From assembly GCF_004004565.1 (NCBI RefSeq), contig NZ_SACM01000004.1, positions 186,001-250,000 of the forward strand: a DNA stretch of 64,000 nucleotides, in the 5' to 3' direction. The notes beneath the pieces were generated by a model. It did not search any database and had not been told where the DNA came from. It was given only the letters and a program-made list of their open reading frames with translations. The stretch is from Inhella crocodyli (lineage in GTDB: Bacteria > Pseudomonadota > Gammaproteobacteria > Burkholderiales > Burkholderiaceae_C). A program made the position numbers and the translations under genes. How positions within the stretch are numbered: the first letter of the stretch is position 1; each line of letters opens with the position of its first letter. Below are positions 29,700-39,319 of the stretch, in pieces.

Positions 29700-31175
29700 A
29701 TGAGTGACGTGTTCCACCCCGGTCCGCTCTTGATGGTGGACATCCCCGGCAAGACGCTGGAGCCCGCCACCGCCGAGTTCCTGCGGCGCGAGCGCATCCG
29801 CGCCGTGTGCCTGTTCCGCAAGAACCTGGGCACCGAGGCCGAGGTGCGCGCACTGATCCAAGACCTGCGTGCGCTCATGGGCCCCACGGCCCTGATCGGG
29901 CTGGACCAAGAAGGCGGCTCCGTCGTGCGCTCGACCTTCTTGCCGCAGGCGCCCTCGGCCATGGCCCTGGGCGCTTCGGGCGACGAGTCCCTGGCCGAAG
30001 GCGTGGGCGCGGCCGTGGCGCGCGGGCTCAAGAGCCTGGGCGTGAACTGGAACTTCGCGCCCGTGGTGGACGTGAACAACAACCCGGCCAACCCGGTCAT
30101 CGCCGAGCGGGCCTTCTCCGACGACCCCGACACCGTGGCCCGCCTGGCCGGCGCCTGGATGCGCGGCTCGCTGCGCGAGGGCGTGGCCTGCTGCGTCAAG
30201 CACTTCCCCGGCCACGGCGACACGCACGTCGACTCCCACCTGGCCCTGCCCACCGTGGACAAGTCGCGCGCCGAACTCGACGCGCTGGAGCTGCGCCCCT
30301 TCAAGGCCCTGTGCGCCAGCGCGCCGGCGGTGATGACGGCGCACATCGTGTACCCGCAGATCGACCCCGAGCACCCGGCCACGCTCAGCCCCAAGGTGCT
30401 CAAGGGCATCCTGCGCGACGAGTGGGGCTACGACGGCGTGGTGATCACCGACGCGCTGATGATGAAGGCCATCGCCGAGCGCTATGGGTACACCCGCGCG
30501 CCCGTCATGGCCCTGGAAGCCGGCGCCGACCTGGTGCTGGCGCAGGGCAGCTTGGCCGAGCAGCAGCAGGCCGTGGACGCGCTGCGCGAGGCCTTTGCCA
30601 GCGGTCGCCTCAGCCCCGCCCAAGGCGAACGCGCCCAAGCCCGCTTGGACCGCCTGGCGCAGGCTTACCCCTGCGCCCAGGGGGACTACCCGCCGGCGCA
30701 GCGCGAGGCCGACGACGCGCTCATGCACCGCGCCTGGGCCCAAGGCCTGCTGGCACTGCGCGGCGCGCGCGCCCCGGGCCGCGACACCCCGCTGCGCGTC
30801 ATCGTGCAGGCCGACGTGCCGACCGACATGGTCAGTGAGGCCGGCCCCACCGCGCTGCAGGCGCTGGCGCTGTTCGACGGCTTCCGCGACGTCAAGCGCT
30901 TGGTGCTGGACGACATCGACACCCTGCGCTGGGCGCAGGTGCCGCAGGACGGCCGCGTCAACGTGCTCGTCTCCACCCGCCGGCACCGCTACGAGGGCGC
31001 GCTCGACTGGCGCCCCGACCTGCACCTCGCGCTGTGGAACCCCTTCCAGGCCCTGGACGTGCCCGGCCCGGCGCTGGTCACTTGGGGCTACGCCCAAGGC
31101 GCGTTGCGCGCCGCCCAGGCTTGGCTGGAAGGGCGCGAGCACGCGCCCGGCCATGCGCTCGCCACTCTGAACTGA
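29700..31175 (+). CDS. nagZ: GH3 beta-N-acetylglucosaminidase (NagZ-like) with C-terminal extension
   Basis: The 491-residue protein starts 1 bp after the deaminase stop. The GH3 barrel has VCLFRKNL, IGLDQEGGSVVR, the NagZ-specific loop KHFPGHGDTHVDSH (K167-H180) with the catalytic histidine H176, and nucleophile D251 in VITDALMM. This histidine-Asp pair distinguishes beta-N-acetylglucosaminidases from other GH3 enzymes. Typical NagZ proteins are about 340 residues; here about 150 extra residues form a second Rossmann-like domain (LRVIVQADVPTDM; VNVLVSTRRHRY). No signal peptide, so it acts in the cytoplasm on chitobiose or on anhydromuropeptides delivered by the MFS permease encoded next. Confidence 0.9.
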   Translation: MSDVFHPGPLLMVDIPGKTLEPATAEFLRRERIRAVCLFRKNLGTEAEVRALIQDLRALMGPTALIGLDQEGGSVVRSTFLPQAPSAMALGASGDESLAEGVGAAVARGLKSLGVNWNFAPVVDVNNNPANPVIAERAFSDDPDTVARLAGAWMRGSLREGVACCVKHFPGHGDTHVDSHLALPTVDKSRAELDALELRPFKALCASAPAVMTAHIVYPQIDPEHPATLSPKVLKGILRDEWGYDGVVITDALMMKAIAERYGYTRAPVMALEAGADLVLAQGSLAEQQQAVDALREAFASGRLSPAQGERAQARLDRLAQAYPCAQGDYPPAQREADDALMHRAWAQGLLALRGARAPGRDTPLRVIVQADVPTDMVSEAGPTALQALALFDGFRDVKRLVLDDIDTLRWAQVPQDGRVNVLVSTRRHRYEGALDWRPDLHLALWNPFQALDVPGPALVTWGYAQGALRAAQAWLEGREHAPGHALATLN

Positions 31176-31183
31176 GGCCCGCC

Positions 31184-32518
31184 ATGGATGCCAAGCCCAC
31201 CGTCTCCCCCCTGCGCTGGGTGCCCACGCTGTACTTCGCGCAGGGCCTGCAGTTCTTCGTCGTCATGCTCATCGCGGGCCTGATGTTCAAGAGCATGGGG
31301 GTGGGCAACGACGCCATCGCCCGCTGGACCGGGGCCATGGGCCTGGCCTGGGTGTTCAAGCCGCTGTGGAGCCCCTTCCTCGAGCTGCTGCGCAGCAAGA
31401 AACTGGTCATCGTGGCCATGCAGTTCACGGGCGCCATCGGCCTGGGCCTCATTGCCGTGGCGCTGCAGTTGCCGGTGTGGTTCGGGCTGACGATCGCGCT
31501 GCTCTTCGTGCTGGCCTACGCCTCGGCCACGCACGACATCGCGGCCGACGGCCTGTACATGGCGAGCTTGAGCGACACGCAGCAGGCGGCCTACGCCGGC
31601 TGGCAGGGCGCGTTTTTCAACGCCAGCAAGTTCCTCACGCTGGGCGGACTGCTGGTGCTGGCCGGCCACCTGGAAACGCGCATCGGCGTGTTCAACGCCT
31701 GGTCGCTGATCTTCGTGCTGCTGGCCGTGGGCCTGGGCGCGCTGGCCACCTACAACGCGCGCGCCCTGCCCGGGACCCTGAACGCCGGTGCGGGCGATCT
31801 CAACGCCGCCACCGTGGCGCGCACCCTGCGCGAGGTGATCGCCGACTTCCTGAAGAAGCCCGGCATCTGGATCGCCATCGTCTTCATCGTGCTGTTCCGC
31901 CTGGCCGAAGGGCAGGTGCAGACCATCGGTCCGCTGTTCCTCAAAGAGGCCCGCGAGGCCGGTGGCCTGGGCCTGAGCACCGAGCAGGTCGGCGGCATCT
32001 ACGGCACCGCCGGCACGGCGGCCTTTTTGGTGGGCAGCATCTTGGGCGGCTACTTCACCGCCTGGCTGGGCCTGCGCCGCGCGCTGCCGGTGCTCATCCT
32101 GGCCATGGCCGTGCCCAACGCCGTGTTCTACGGCTTGAGCGTGGCGCGGCCCGAGGACCTGTGGACCATCGGCTGGGCCATCAGCGTGGAGATGGCCGGG
32201 TACGGCTTCGGCTTCGTCGGCATGATCCTGTTCATCATGCAAGTCGTGGCCCCGGGCCGCTTCCAAACCGCGCACTACGCGCTGGGCTCGGGCGTGATGC
32301 AGCTGGGCTTCGTCGTCAGCAAGACGGTCAGCGGCGACATCCAACTGGCCCTGGGGTACGAGCGGTTTTTCCTGTGGACCATCGCCTGTGGCGTGCCGGC
32401 GCTGCTGATGCTCTTCTTCCTGCGCTGGCCCAAGGCCGAGGCCCAGGACGACGACGCGGGCGCGCCCAGCACGCGTTTTCTCGGCGACGAGGCCGCCAAC
32501 CCCAGCGCCGTGAAATGA
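31184..32518 (+). CDS. MFS/AmpG-like permease for amino sugars or muropeptides
   Basis: This 444-residue protein has about 12 hydrophobic segments. It begins LRWVPTLYFAQGLQFFVVMLIAGLMFKSMGVG, with the ATHDIAADGLYMA motif shared with the AmpG/acetyl-CoA transporter branch of the major facilitator superfamily. Its place between NagZ and a GH16-fold protein, in an operon with kinase, deacetylase and deaminase, suggests import of GlcNAc, chitobiose or GlcNAc-anhydroMurNAc by proton symport; the absence of a GlcNAc PTS in this window fits a kinase-dependent route. The last bases overlap the next gene (ATGA). Substrate is inferred from context only. Confidence 0.85.
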   Translation: MDAKPTVSPLRWVPTLYFAQGLQFFVVMLIAGLMFKSMGVGNDAIARWTGAMGLAWVFKPLWSPFLELLRSKKLVIVAMQFTGAIGLGLIAVALQLPVWFGLTIALLFVLAYASATHDIAADGLYMASLSDTQQAAYAGWQGAFFNASKFLTLGGLLVLAGHLETRIGVFNAWSLIFVLLAVGLGALATYNARALPGTLNAGAGDLNAATVARTLREVIADFLKKPGIWIAIVFIVLFRLAEGQVQTIGPLFLKEAREAGGLGLSTEQVGGIYGTAGTAAFLVGSILGGYFTAWLGLRRALPVLILAMAVPNAVFYGLSVARPEDLWTIGWAISVEMAGYGFGFVGMILFIMQVVAPGRFQTAHYALGSGVMQLGFVVSKTVSGDIQLALGYERFFLWTIACGVPALLMLFFLRWPKAEAQDDDAGAPSTRFLGDEAANPSAVK

Positions 32519-33375
32519 GCGCCGCGGCGCTGGCCATCGCGGCGGGGCTGTTCTTCGACGACTTCAGCCAGCCCGACACCGACGCGCTGCGCGCCCAAGG
32601 CTGGGTGCTGCGCACCGCGGCAGGCCACCCCGGCGTGCCCGGCGCGCGCTGGGCGCCCGAGGCCATCGCCCTGGTCGACGACCCCGCCAAGCCCGGCAAC
32701 CGCGTCTTGCGATTGCGCGCGCAGACCGACGGCACGCCCGAGGGCACCGTGCAGGCCCAGGCCTGCCACCAGCGCAAGGCCCTGCGCGGCACGGTGGCCG
32801 CCCGCGTGCGCTTCAGCGCGCAGCCGGTGGCGGGCGCCGACGGCGACCCCGTGGTGCAAACCTTCTACCTGGCCAGCCCCCTGTCGCACGACTACGACCC
32901 GGCCTTCAGCGAGGTCGACTTCGAGCACCTGCCCAACGGCGGCTGGGGCAGCCCGCAGCCGCGCCTGTACGCCGTGAGCTGGCAAACCGTGCGCCTGGAC
33001 CCCTGGGACGCCCGCAACCAGGCCACCGAGGTGATGGGCGCGCTGGACGGCTGGCACACCCTGGTGATCCAGGTCGACGCCTTCAGCACCCGCCACTACC
33101 TGGACGGGAAGCTCATCGCCACCCACGGCGGCCGCAACGTGCCCGTGGCGCCCATGGCGCCGAGCTTCAACCTGTGGTTCTCGTCCGGCGGCCTGGGGCC
33201 GGCCAGCGCGCAGGCGCGGGTCTACGAACAAGACGTGGACTGGGTGCTGCACGCGCCCGAGCGCCAACTCAGCCCCGCCCAGGTGCTGGCCGAGGTGACC
33301 CGCCTGCGCATCGCCGGCGTGGCCCAGCTCGACACCGTGCCCCCCGGCCCCCTGCCCTCGCGCTGCGATTTCTGA
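32515..33375 (+). CDS. GH16-fold (concanavalin-like) putative glycoside hydrolase
   Basis: The 286-residue product shows the short GH16/clan-GH-B catalytic motif FSEVDFEHLP: E133, D135 and E137 would be nucleophile, helper and acid/base. Flanking strands RGTVAARVRFSAQP, YAVSWQTVRLD, GWHTLVIQVDAFSTRHYLDGKLI and FNLWFSSGG fit a beta-jelly-roll. The N-terminus (MSAAALAIAAGLFFDDF) is hydrophobic but too short for a convincing signal peptide, so location is unclear. It is the last gene of the amino-sugar operon, overlapping the permease by 4 bp, which is unusual for a GH16 enzyme since most act on galactans or glucans. An exact substrate cannot be stated. Confidence 0.75.
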   Translation: MSAAALAIAAGLFFDDFSQPDTDALRAQGWVLRTAAGHPGVPGARWAPEAIALVDDPAKPGNRVLRLRAQTDGTPEGTVQAQACHQRKALRGTVAARVRFSAQPVAGADGDPVVQTFYLASPLSHDYDPAFSEVDFEHLPNGGWGSPQPRLYAVSWQTVRLDPWDARNQATEVMGALDGWHTLVIQVDAFSTRHYLDGKLIATHGGRNVPVAPMAPSFNLWFSSGGLGPASAQARVYEQDVDWVLHAPERQLSPAQVLAEVTRLRIAGVAQLDTVPPGPLPSRCDF

Positions 33376-33540
33376 ACGCGGGCGCCTTGAACGCGCATTC
33401 ATGCACGCCTTGTCCACAACAACGGCGCGCGAATCGATGGCAAATTTATTAGTCTGCGATCCGTCATCGCGAATTTTGTGATTCGCCACCGGCGGCAGCG
33501 GCCCGGAACACTTCGCTGGCACCTCGGATCGGAGGGCACC

Positions 33541-35250
33541 ATGTTGGGGATCCACCACCTGTCGATCGGTCAGCGCCTGGCCCTGGGCTTCGCGCTGACC
33601 CTGGGTTTCACCGCGGCCGTGGCCGCCTACGCTTGGGGGCAACTGGCCGAGGTGAACGCCGAGGTCAAGCTGCTGGTCGACGACCGCGTCGTCAAGTTCG
33701 AGCAGCTGGAGGAGGTCAAAGCCAACGTCGACCGCATTGCCATCGGCGTGCGCAACCTGGCCCTTTTGACCGAAGCCGACGCGATGAGCCGCGAAGCCGA
33801 GGCGATCGCCACAGCAAGGCAGCAAAACGGCGGGTTGATCGAAGCCTTAGAACGGCGGATCACCAGTGACAAGGGCAAAGGCCTTTTGCAGGCCGCCGCT
33901 GAAGCCCGTCAGCCGTACAACGAGTCGGTGGATCGGGTGCTGGCCCTGAAGCAGCAAAAGCGCTTCGACGAGGCCCGCGAGCTGCTGCTGGGCGGCACGG
34001 CCGCCGCGCAGTCCACCTACTTCGAGCGCCTGGACGCGCTGATCGACTACCAGCGCACGCTGATGGACCAGGCCGGTCATGCGGCCGAGGCCACCGTCGA
34101 GCGCGCCGGTTGGGCCTTGCTGGTGGTCACGGCCCTGGCCCTGGTGGCCGGGGCCCTGCTCGCCCTGTTCACCACCCGCTCCATCGTGCGGCCGATCGCG
34201 CAGGCCGTGCGCGTGGCCGACGCGGTGGCCGAGGGCGACCTGCGCACCGAAATCGTCGTGCACGGCCGCGACGAGACCGCGCGCTTGCTGACGGCCTTGC
34301 AGCGCATGTCGGCGGCGCTGGTGCAGATCGTCGGCCAGGTGCGCGACAACGCCGAGTGCGTGGCCACGGCCTCCAGCCAGATCGCCCAGGGCAACGCCGA
34401 CCTGAGCCAGCGCACCGAAGAGCAGGCCAGCAACCTGCAGCAAACCGCGGCCTCGATGGAGCAAATCAACGCCACCGTGCAGCACAACGCCGACAACGCG
34501 CGGCAGGCGGTGCAGCTGGCGGAGGGCGCGGCGCGGGCCGCCGAGTCGCAGGGCGCGGTCATGGCCCAGGTGGTGAACACCATGGCGCAAATCACCCAGG
34601 CCAGCCACCGCATTGCCGACATCACCGGCGCCATCGACGGGATCGCCTTCCAGACCAACATCCTGGCCTTGAACGCCGCCGTGGAGGCCGCCCGCGCGGG
34701 CGAGGAGGGTCGGGGTTTCGCCGTCGTGGCCAGCGAGGTGCGCACCCTGGCGCAGCGCAGCGCCGAGGCGGCCAAGGAGATCAAGGTCTTGATCGGCACC
34801 AGCACCGAGCGCGTGGAGGCGGGCAACGCCCTGGTCGCCCAGGCCGGCAGCACCACGGACGAGGTGATGGCCCAAGTGCGCCGCGTGGCCGACCTGATCG
34901 GCGAGATGAGCGCCGCCAGCACCGAGCAGAACACCGGCCTGGGCCAAATCGGCCAGGCGGTGCAGCAACTGGACCAGGTGACGCAGCAAAACGCCGCCTT
35001 GGTGGAGGAGAGTGCCGCCGCGTCGGAAAGCTTGCAGCACCAAGCGCGCTCGCTGGCGCAGGCCGTGTCGGTGTTCCGCCTGGCCGGCGACGGGGACGCG
35101 GGCCGCGCCAGCCCGGCGCCCGCCCGCCCCAAGGCCGCCAGCACCCCCGCCCGCGCGCCCGCGCCCAAGCGCACCGCGGTGGCCGCGGCCGTGCCGGCCT
35201 TGGCCCTGGCCGGCGGCGGCACGAGCGACGGCGGCTGGACCGACTTCTGA
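33541..35250 (+). CDS. Methyl-accepting chemotaxis protein, copy 1
   Basis: The 569-residue receptor has TM1 (about 10-35), a periplasmic four-helix-bundle domain with [22 protein letters not shown]2 (about 185-205), HAMP, and a long signalling coiled coil with the conserved tip [23 protein letters not shown]. It ends in a Pro/Ala-rich flexible tail and a C-terminal GGWTDF, similar to the pentapeptide that tethers CheR/CheB. GGAGG lies 7 bp before the ATG. The 165-bp upstream gap is locally AT-rich and holds a small inverted repeat GCGAAT/ATTCGC (33469-33486); no sigma-28 promoter stood out. Confidence 0.93.
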   Translation: MLGIHHLSIGQRLALGFALTLGFTAAVAAYAWGQLAEVNAEVKLLVDDRVVKFEQLEEVKANVDRIAIGVRNLALLTEADAMSREAEAIATARQQNGGLIEALERRITSDKGKGLLQAAAEARQPYNESVDRVLALKQQKRFDEARELLLGGTAAAQSTYFERLDALIDYQRTLMDQAGHAAEATVERAGWALLVVTALALVAGALLALFTTRSIVRPIAQAVRVADAVAEGDLRTEIVVHGRDETARLLTALQRMSAALVQIVGQVRDNAECVATASSQIAQGNADLSQRTEEQASNLQQTAASMEQINATVQHNADNARQAVQLAEGAARAAESQGAVMAQVVNTMAQITQASHRIADITGAIDGIAFQTNILALNAAVEAARAGEEGRGFAVVASEVRTLAQRSAEAAKEIKVLIGTSTERVEAGNALVAQAGSTTDEVMAQVRRVADLIGEMSAASTEQNTGLGQIGQAVQQLDQVTQQNAALVEESAAASESLQHQARSLAQAVSVFRLAGDGDAGRASPAPARPKAASTPARAPAPKRTAVAAAVPALALAGGGTSDGGWTDF

Positions 35251-35456
35251 GGCCCCTGGCCGCGCCATGGGGCCGCCGCGCGAGGGGCACCGGGCGCGCG
35301 CGTGACCGGCGGCCAACAGCCGCCGGCCACCCGGGCTGGCGCGGGTGAAAGAAGTCACAGCCGCTCGCAAACCCGAGGGGACGGCCCTGCGCCTAGGAGT
35401 AGCCTGAGGGATCGCGCCGGCCGCTGGTGGCCGGGCCCCAACACGAGCCCCCGCCC

Positions 35457-37211
35457 ATGAACTTCTTGCTGAACTTGAAGATCGGCTCCCGCCTCGGCGC
35501 CGCGTTTGCCGTGCTGATCGCGGCCTTGCTGGTGGTCACGCTGGTGGGTCGCTCCGGCATGGGCAGCATCGACGAGCGCCTGACCGAAGCCACCGAGGAC
35601 TACGTGCCCAAGGTGCTGAAGGCCAACGCCACCATCGACAACGTCAACGAAGTGGCCCGCGCCATCCGCAACGTGGCGCTGCTGGACGACAAGGCCCAGC
35701 AAGAGCAACAGCTGGCCGACATCCGCAAGGCCCGCGAAGAGAACGCACAACTGTTCAGCGAGCTGGACAAGGTGGTCAAGTCGCCCAAGGGCCGCGAGTT
35801 CTTGGCGGCCATCCAGCGCGAGCGCGCGGCCTTCAACGCGCAACTCGACCGGGTCGCCCAGCTGGCCGAAGCCGGCGACAAGGCCGGCACCGTGGCCCTG
35901 CTCTTCGGCGAGATGCGACCGGCTCAGCTGGCCTACATGAAGACCTTGTACGCGTTTGCCGACTACCAGGTGGCGATGATGAAGGAATCGAGTGAGGCCG
36001 CCCAAACCGAAGCCCACCGCGCCGAGGCGGTGCTGTGGGCCGTGGCCGGCGTGGCCACGGCGCTGGCCGTCGGGCTGGCGCTGTGGATCACGCGCTCCAT
36101 CGTCGGCCCCATCCGCGAGGCGGTGCAGGTGGCCGAAACCGTGGCCGAGGGCGACCTGCGGACGGAGATCGTGGTGCGCAGCCGCGACGAGACCGGGCAA
36201 CTGCTGGAGGCGCTGCAGCGCATGACGGCCGCGCTGGTCGAGATCGTGGGCAACGTGCGCGGCAACGCCGAGAGCGTGGCCACGGCCTCGGGCCAGATCG
36301 CCCAAGGCAACGCCGACCTCAGCCAGCGCACCGAGGAGCAGGCCAGCAACCTGCAGCAAACCGCGGCCTCCATGGAAGAGCTCAACGCCACGGTGAACCA
36401 CAACACCGACACCGCCCGGCAGGCGGCGCAGATGGCCGACGGGGCCTCGCGCGTGGCCGAGAACGGCGGCCAGGTGATGGGCCAGGTGGTCAGCACGATG
36501 GAGGAGATCACCAGTTCCAGCAAAAAGATCGCCGACATCATCGGCACCATCGACGGCATCGCCTTCCAAACCAACATCCTGGCCCTGAACGCCGCCGTGG
36601 AAGCGGCCCGCGCGGGCGAACAGGGCCGCGGCTTCGCGGTGGTGGCCGGCGAGGTGCGCACCCTGGCCCAGCGCAGCGCCGAGGCGGCCAAGGAGATCAA
36701 GTCCCTGATCGGCGCCAGCGTCGAGCGGGTGGAGGCGGGCAACGCGCTGGTGGCCGAGGCCGGACAAACGGTGGGCGAGGTCGTGGCCCAGGTGCGGCGC
36801 GTGGCCGACCTGATCGGCGAAATCAGCGCGGCCAGCAGCGAGCAGAGCAAGGGCATCGGCCAGATCGGCGACGCGGTGAACCAGCTCGACCAGGTGACGC
36901 AGCAAAACGCGGCGCTGGTGGAAGAAAGCGCGGCCGCGGCCGACAGCCTGCAGCAGCAGGCCAAGGCCTTGGCGGCCACCGTGGCGGTGTTCAAGCTGAA
37001 CGGCGACGCGCAGCGCGCGCCGGCCCCGGTGCGACCGCCCCCCAAGGCCTCGGTGCAACGGCCCGCGGGCGCTGCCTTGGCCGCGCGCCGCCCGGCGCCG
37101 GCGGTGAGCGCGCGGGCGCCGGCCCCATCATCGGCAGCGTCGGTTTCCAGGCCCGCCCCGTCGCCGGCGCCGTCCGCCGAGCCCAACGACGGCGAGTGGA
37201 CCTCGTTCTGA
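35457..37211 (+). CDS. Methyl-accepting chemotaxis protein, copy 2
   Basis: The 584-residue protein repeats the layout of the upstream receptor: TM1 (about 8-30), four-helix-bundle sensor ([20 protein letters not shown]), TM2 (about 190-210), HAMP, and signalling tip [24 protein letters not shown] Pro/Ala-rich linker leads to the terminal EWTSF pentapeptide. The cytoplasmic halves of the two receptors are nearly identical while the sensors diverge, which indicates tandem duplication with ligand-domain divergence. Being next to the chitin/GlcNAc genes suggests chemotaxis toward their substrates, but no ligand evidence exists. The 206-bp gap before it contains hairpins (GGCGGC/GCCGCC) without a T-run. 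Confidence 0.93.
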   Translation: MNFLLNLKIGSRLGAAFAVLIAALLVVTLVGRSGMGSIDERLTEATEDYVPKVLKANATIDNVNEVARAIRNVALLDDKAQQEQQLADIRKAREENAQLFSELDKVVKSPKGREFLAAIQRERAAFNAQLDRVAQLAEAGDKAGTVALLFGEMRPAQLAYMKTLYAFADYQVAMMKESSEAAQTEAHRAEAVLWAVAGVATALAVGLALWITRSIVGPIREAVQVAETVAEGDLRTEIVVRSRDETGQLLEALQRMTAALVEIVGNVRGNAESVATASGQIAQGNADLSQRTEEQASNLQQTAASMEELNATVNHNTDTARQAAQMADGASRVAENGGQVMGQVVSTMEEITSSSKKIADIIGTIDGIAFQTNILALNAAVEAARAGEQGRGFAVVAGEVRTLAQRSAEAAKEIKSLIGASVERVEAGNALVAEAGQTVGEVVAQVRRVADLIGEISAASSEQSKGIGQIGDAVNQLDQVTQQNAALVEESAAAADSLQQQAKALAATVAVFKLNGDAQRAPAPVRPPPKASVQRPAGAALAARRPAPAVSARAPAPSSAASVSRPAPSPAPSAEPNDGEWTSF

Positions 37212-37266
37212 GCGGCGCGGGCCGCCTGAGGACGTCGGCGCCTTAGCGCCTTGGCGCATCAACGCC

Positions 37267-38268
37267 TCAGCCCGCCAAGCGCTTGCGCAGCAAGGCCCGC
37301 ACCGCGGCGGCTTGCGCGGGGCCGACGCCGTCGTGCAGGCCCCGCAGCCCCGGGGGCAGGTGGGCGAAGCGCTCGGGCGTGGCGCCGAACACCCAGTGCT
37401 CGAACAGGGTGCGCCAAGCGGCGCGCTCGGCCTCCGGCAGGTCTCGCAAGGCCAGCAGGGTGTGCAGCAGGGCGTCCAGGCCCGACGCGGCCTGGGGCGC
37501 GCGCCACCAAAAGTTGATCAGCAGGTTCAGCGGCCGCTGCGAGGCCACGTGGTGCCACCACAGGGGCGGGATGTAGACCGCGTCGCCGGGGCCGAGCAGG
37601 GCTTCGCGCGCCAGCGCGTGCGCCTCGCGCTGGCCCGGTGCGGTGGGCGGGGCGTCGGGGTCCACCAGGGTGATGGGCGTGCCGGCCGGGCCTTGCCCCA
37701 GCGGCCCGACCGCCAGGTGCGACACGGCCTCGGGCGGGTAGAGCAAGAAGCGCCGCTCGCCGGCCACCACGCAGGCGAGGTTGTGCGACTCGTCCACGTG
37801 CGCCGGGGTGGTGATGGCGTTGCCCAGCCACAGGCGGGCGGGGGCGGTTTCGGGGTCGACGAGGTCCAGCCCGTGCGTGGCCACCAAGCCCGGTGCGCAC
37901 TCGGCCAGCGGCGCGCTTTGCGCGGCCACGGCGGGCGCGTGCCGAAAGGCGGTGTAGCGCTGGATTTGGTTGAGCAGGTCGCTCAAGGGCAGGCGGTTGC
38001 GCAGGAAGTTGAAGCCGGGGCCGACGCCGTCGCGGTAGCCGATGCGGCGGCCTTGGTCGGGCGGCAGCATGACGGCGTCCACGTCGGCCGGGCTGGCGTG
38101 GGCGCGCAGCCAGTCGGCCATGGCCGCGTCGCCCTGGGCGGCCACCTGCACGCCGGGCCAGTGGGCCACCAGGCCGCGCAGCACCAGGGGCTCGAAGCGG
38201 GGCAGCACCTCGGCCTCGAAGGCGGCGCGGGTCAGGCCGGCGGCGGGGCGTTCGTCGAGCGGGCGCAT
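37267..38268 (-). CDS. JmjC-type cupin (cupin_8) putative Fe(II)/2-oxoglutarate oxygenase, copy 2
   Basis: This 333-residue protein is a homologue of the cupin at 6986-7993. The iron ligands H157-V-D159 (PAHVDESHN) and H239-H240 (WWHHVAS) fall at almost identical residue numbers, and RLWLGN, VVAGERRFLLY, GPGDAVYIP and LNLLINFWWR line up with the first copy. It lies 8 bp after the GH18 gene, in the block behind the second TonB receptor. Here no halogenase or SapC gene is present, so this oxygenase recurs with TonB receptors independently of the halogenases. Target unknown; peptidyl hydroxylation is the best-known activity of FIH-like relatives. Confidence 0.85.
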   Translation of the reverse strand: MRPLDERPAAGLTRAAFEAEVLPRFEPLVLRGLVAHWPGVQVAAQGDAAMADWLRAHASPADVDAVMLPPDQGRRIGYRDGVGPGFNFLRNRLPLSDLLNQIQRYTAFRHAPAVAAQSAPLAECAPGLVATHGLDLVDPETAPARLWLGNAITTPAHVDESHNLACVVAGERRFLLYPPEAVSHLAVGPLGQGPAGTPITLVDPDAPPTAPGQREAHALAREALLGPGDAVYIPPLWWHHVASQRPLNLLINFWWRAPQAASGLDALLHTLLALRDLPEAERAAWRTLFEHWVFGATPERFAHLPPGLRGLHDGVGPAQAAAVRALLRKRLAG

Positions 38269-38276
38269 GGGATGCC

Positions 38277-39251
38277 TTACTCGCCGCCCAACAGGCGGCC
38301 GAAGCTGCCTGCCGGCACGCCGGGCAGCGCGTGGCAGCGGGGCGAGACGCGGGGCTCGCCGGCCGGGCAGGCCTGGTCGCGGTCCACCGACCAGAAGTGC
38401 ACGCCGGCCAGGCCCAGCGCCCGGGCGCCGGCCATCAGGGTGCGGGCGTCGTCGGGGGTGCTGACGTTGCCGGCCACGTCGTTCTCGCCGGGCATGAGGG
38501 TCAGGGCGATGCGTGCGTAGGGCACGCCGCGCTGTTCGTGCAGGTTGCGCGCGGCCTGCAAGGCGGAGGCGCCCATGTCGCAGCGGCCCCCCTTCACCAC
38601 GCACCAGCGCGCGTCAGCGGGGCCGTAGTTCATGACCATGAGGTTGACCACGACGGCCTCGGCCACGCCGTGGCGCTGCAGCGCGGCCAGCACGGTGTCG
38701 CCCGTGGCGTTGAGGTTGCGGCCGCTGCCGTCGCTGGCGGCGTGGGTGGCCAGGGTGACGCTCAGGCGCAGCGCGGGCCAGATGCGGTGGGCGAAGGCCA
38801 AGCGGGCGGCCAGCGCGTCGATCTGCGCCGGGGTTTGCTGGCGCTCGATGTCGAAGTCGATGCCCTTGAGGCGCGGCGACTGGTAGCGGGCGACGAAGCG
38901 CGCGAAGTCGGCGTCGTTGTCGCACAAGAAGCCGGCGGCCTCGCCGCCGGTGGAGACGACGTAGTCCTGGCCCCGGCGCAGCATCTCGGCCACGCCGGCG
39001 CGGGCGAAGGCCTCGGTGCCGGCCGCATCGTCGTTGGCGCGCCAGCGCTCGTGGCCGCAGGTGCCGGTGGCAAAGGCCCACACCAGCACCCGGCCTGGGG
39101 CGGGCGCGGGCAACCAGGCCGGGGCGGCCAAAGGCACGGGGGCGAGCGAGACGTCTTGGTACGGGCCGGTCCACAAAACGGACGGCGCCGCCCCGGTGGG
39201 CGAGGCGGCGCCGCCGAGACTGAGGGCCAGCCAGAAAGCGAGGCGGTGCAT
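38277..39251 (-). CDS. Glycoside hydrolase family 18 (chitinase-like), exported
   Basis: The 324-residue protein has a signal peptide (LAFWLALSLGGAASPTGAA). A TIM-barrel core follows with the GH18 signature LKGIDFDIE (D132, D134 and catalytic E136), upstream YVVSTGGEAAGF (substrate-binding strand) and downstream LMVMNYGP and GVHFWSVDRD, matching bacterial chitinases of the ChiD/ChiC type. It would cut chitin or chitooligosaccharides outside the inner membrane, supplying the TonB receptor encoded upstream. The initiation codon lies just 14 bp beyond the T-run of a strong terminator, leaving no room for a promoter of its own, so expression should depend on read-through from the receptor gene. 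Confidence 0.88.
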   Translation of the reverse strand: MHRLAFWLALSLGGAASPTGAAPSVLWTGPYQDVSLAPVPLAAPAWLPAPAPGRVLVWAFATGTCGHERWRANDDAAGTEAFARAGVAEMLRRGQDYVVSTGGEAAGFLCDNDADFARFVARYQSPRLKGIDFDIERQQTPAQIDALAARLAFAHRIWPALRLSVTLATHAASDGSGRNLNATGDTVLAALQRHGVAEAVVVNLMVMNYGPADARWCVVKGGRCDMGASALQAARNLHEQRGVPYARIALTLMPGENDVAGNVSTPDDARTLMAGARALGLAGVHFWSVDRDQACPAGEPRVSPRCHALPGVPAGSFGRLLGGE

Positions 39252-39264
39252 GCGGGGACTCAAG

Positions 39265-39291
39265 GAAAAAGGGGTGGCCGAAGCCACCCCT
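39265..39291 (-). terminator. Intrinsic terminator between the second TonB receptor and GH18
   Basis: On the minus strand an 8-bp perfect stem GGGGTGGC / GCCACCCC closes a TTCG tetraloop in the extra-stable C(UUCG)G context and is followed by five T residues (39266-39270). It sits 28 bp past the receptor stop and 14 bp before the GH18 ATG. It should strongly reduce downstream transcription unless partly bypassed. Confidence 0.9.
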
Positions 39292-39319
39292 GGTCGTGCG
39301 ATGACAGCGCTAGAAGCGA

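Noticed and set aside
33376-33540. Flagellar sigma-28 promoter before the first chemoreceptor
   Set aside because: The locally AT-rich leader does not contain a TAAA-N15-GCCGATAA-like arrangement.
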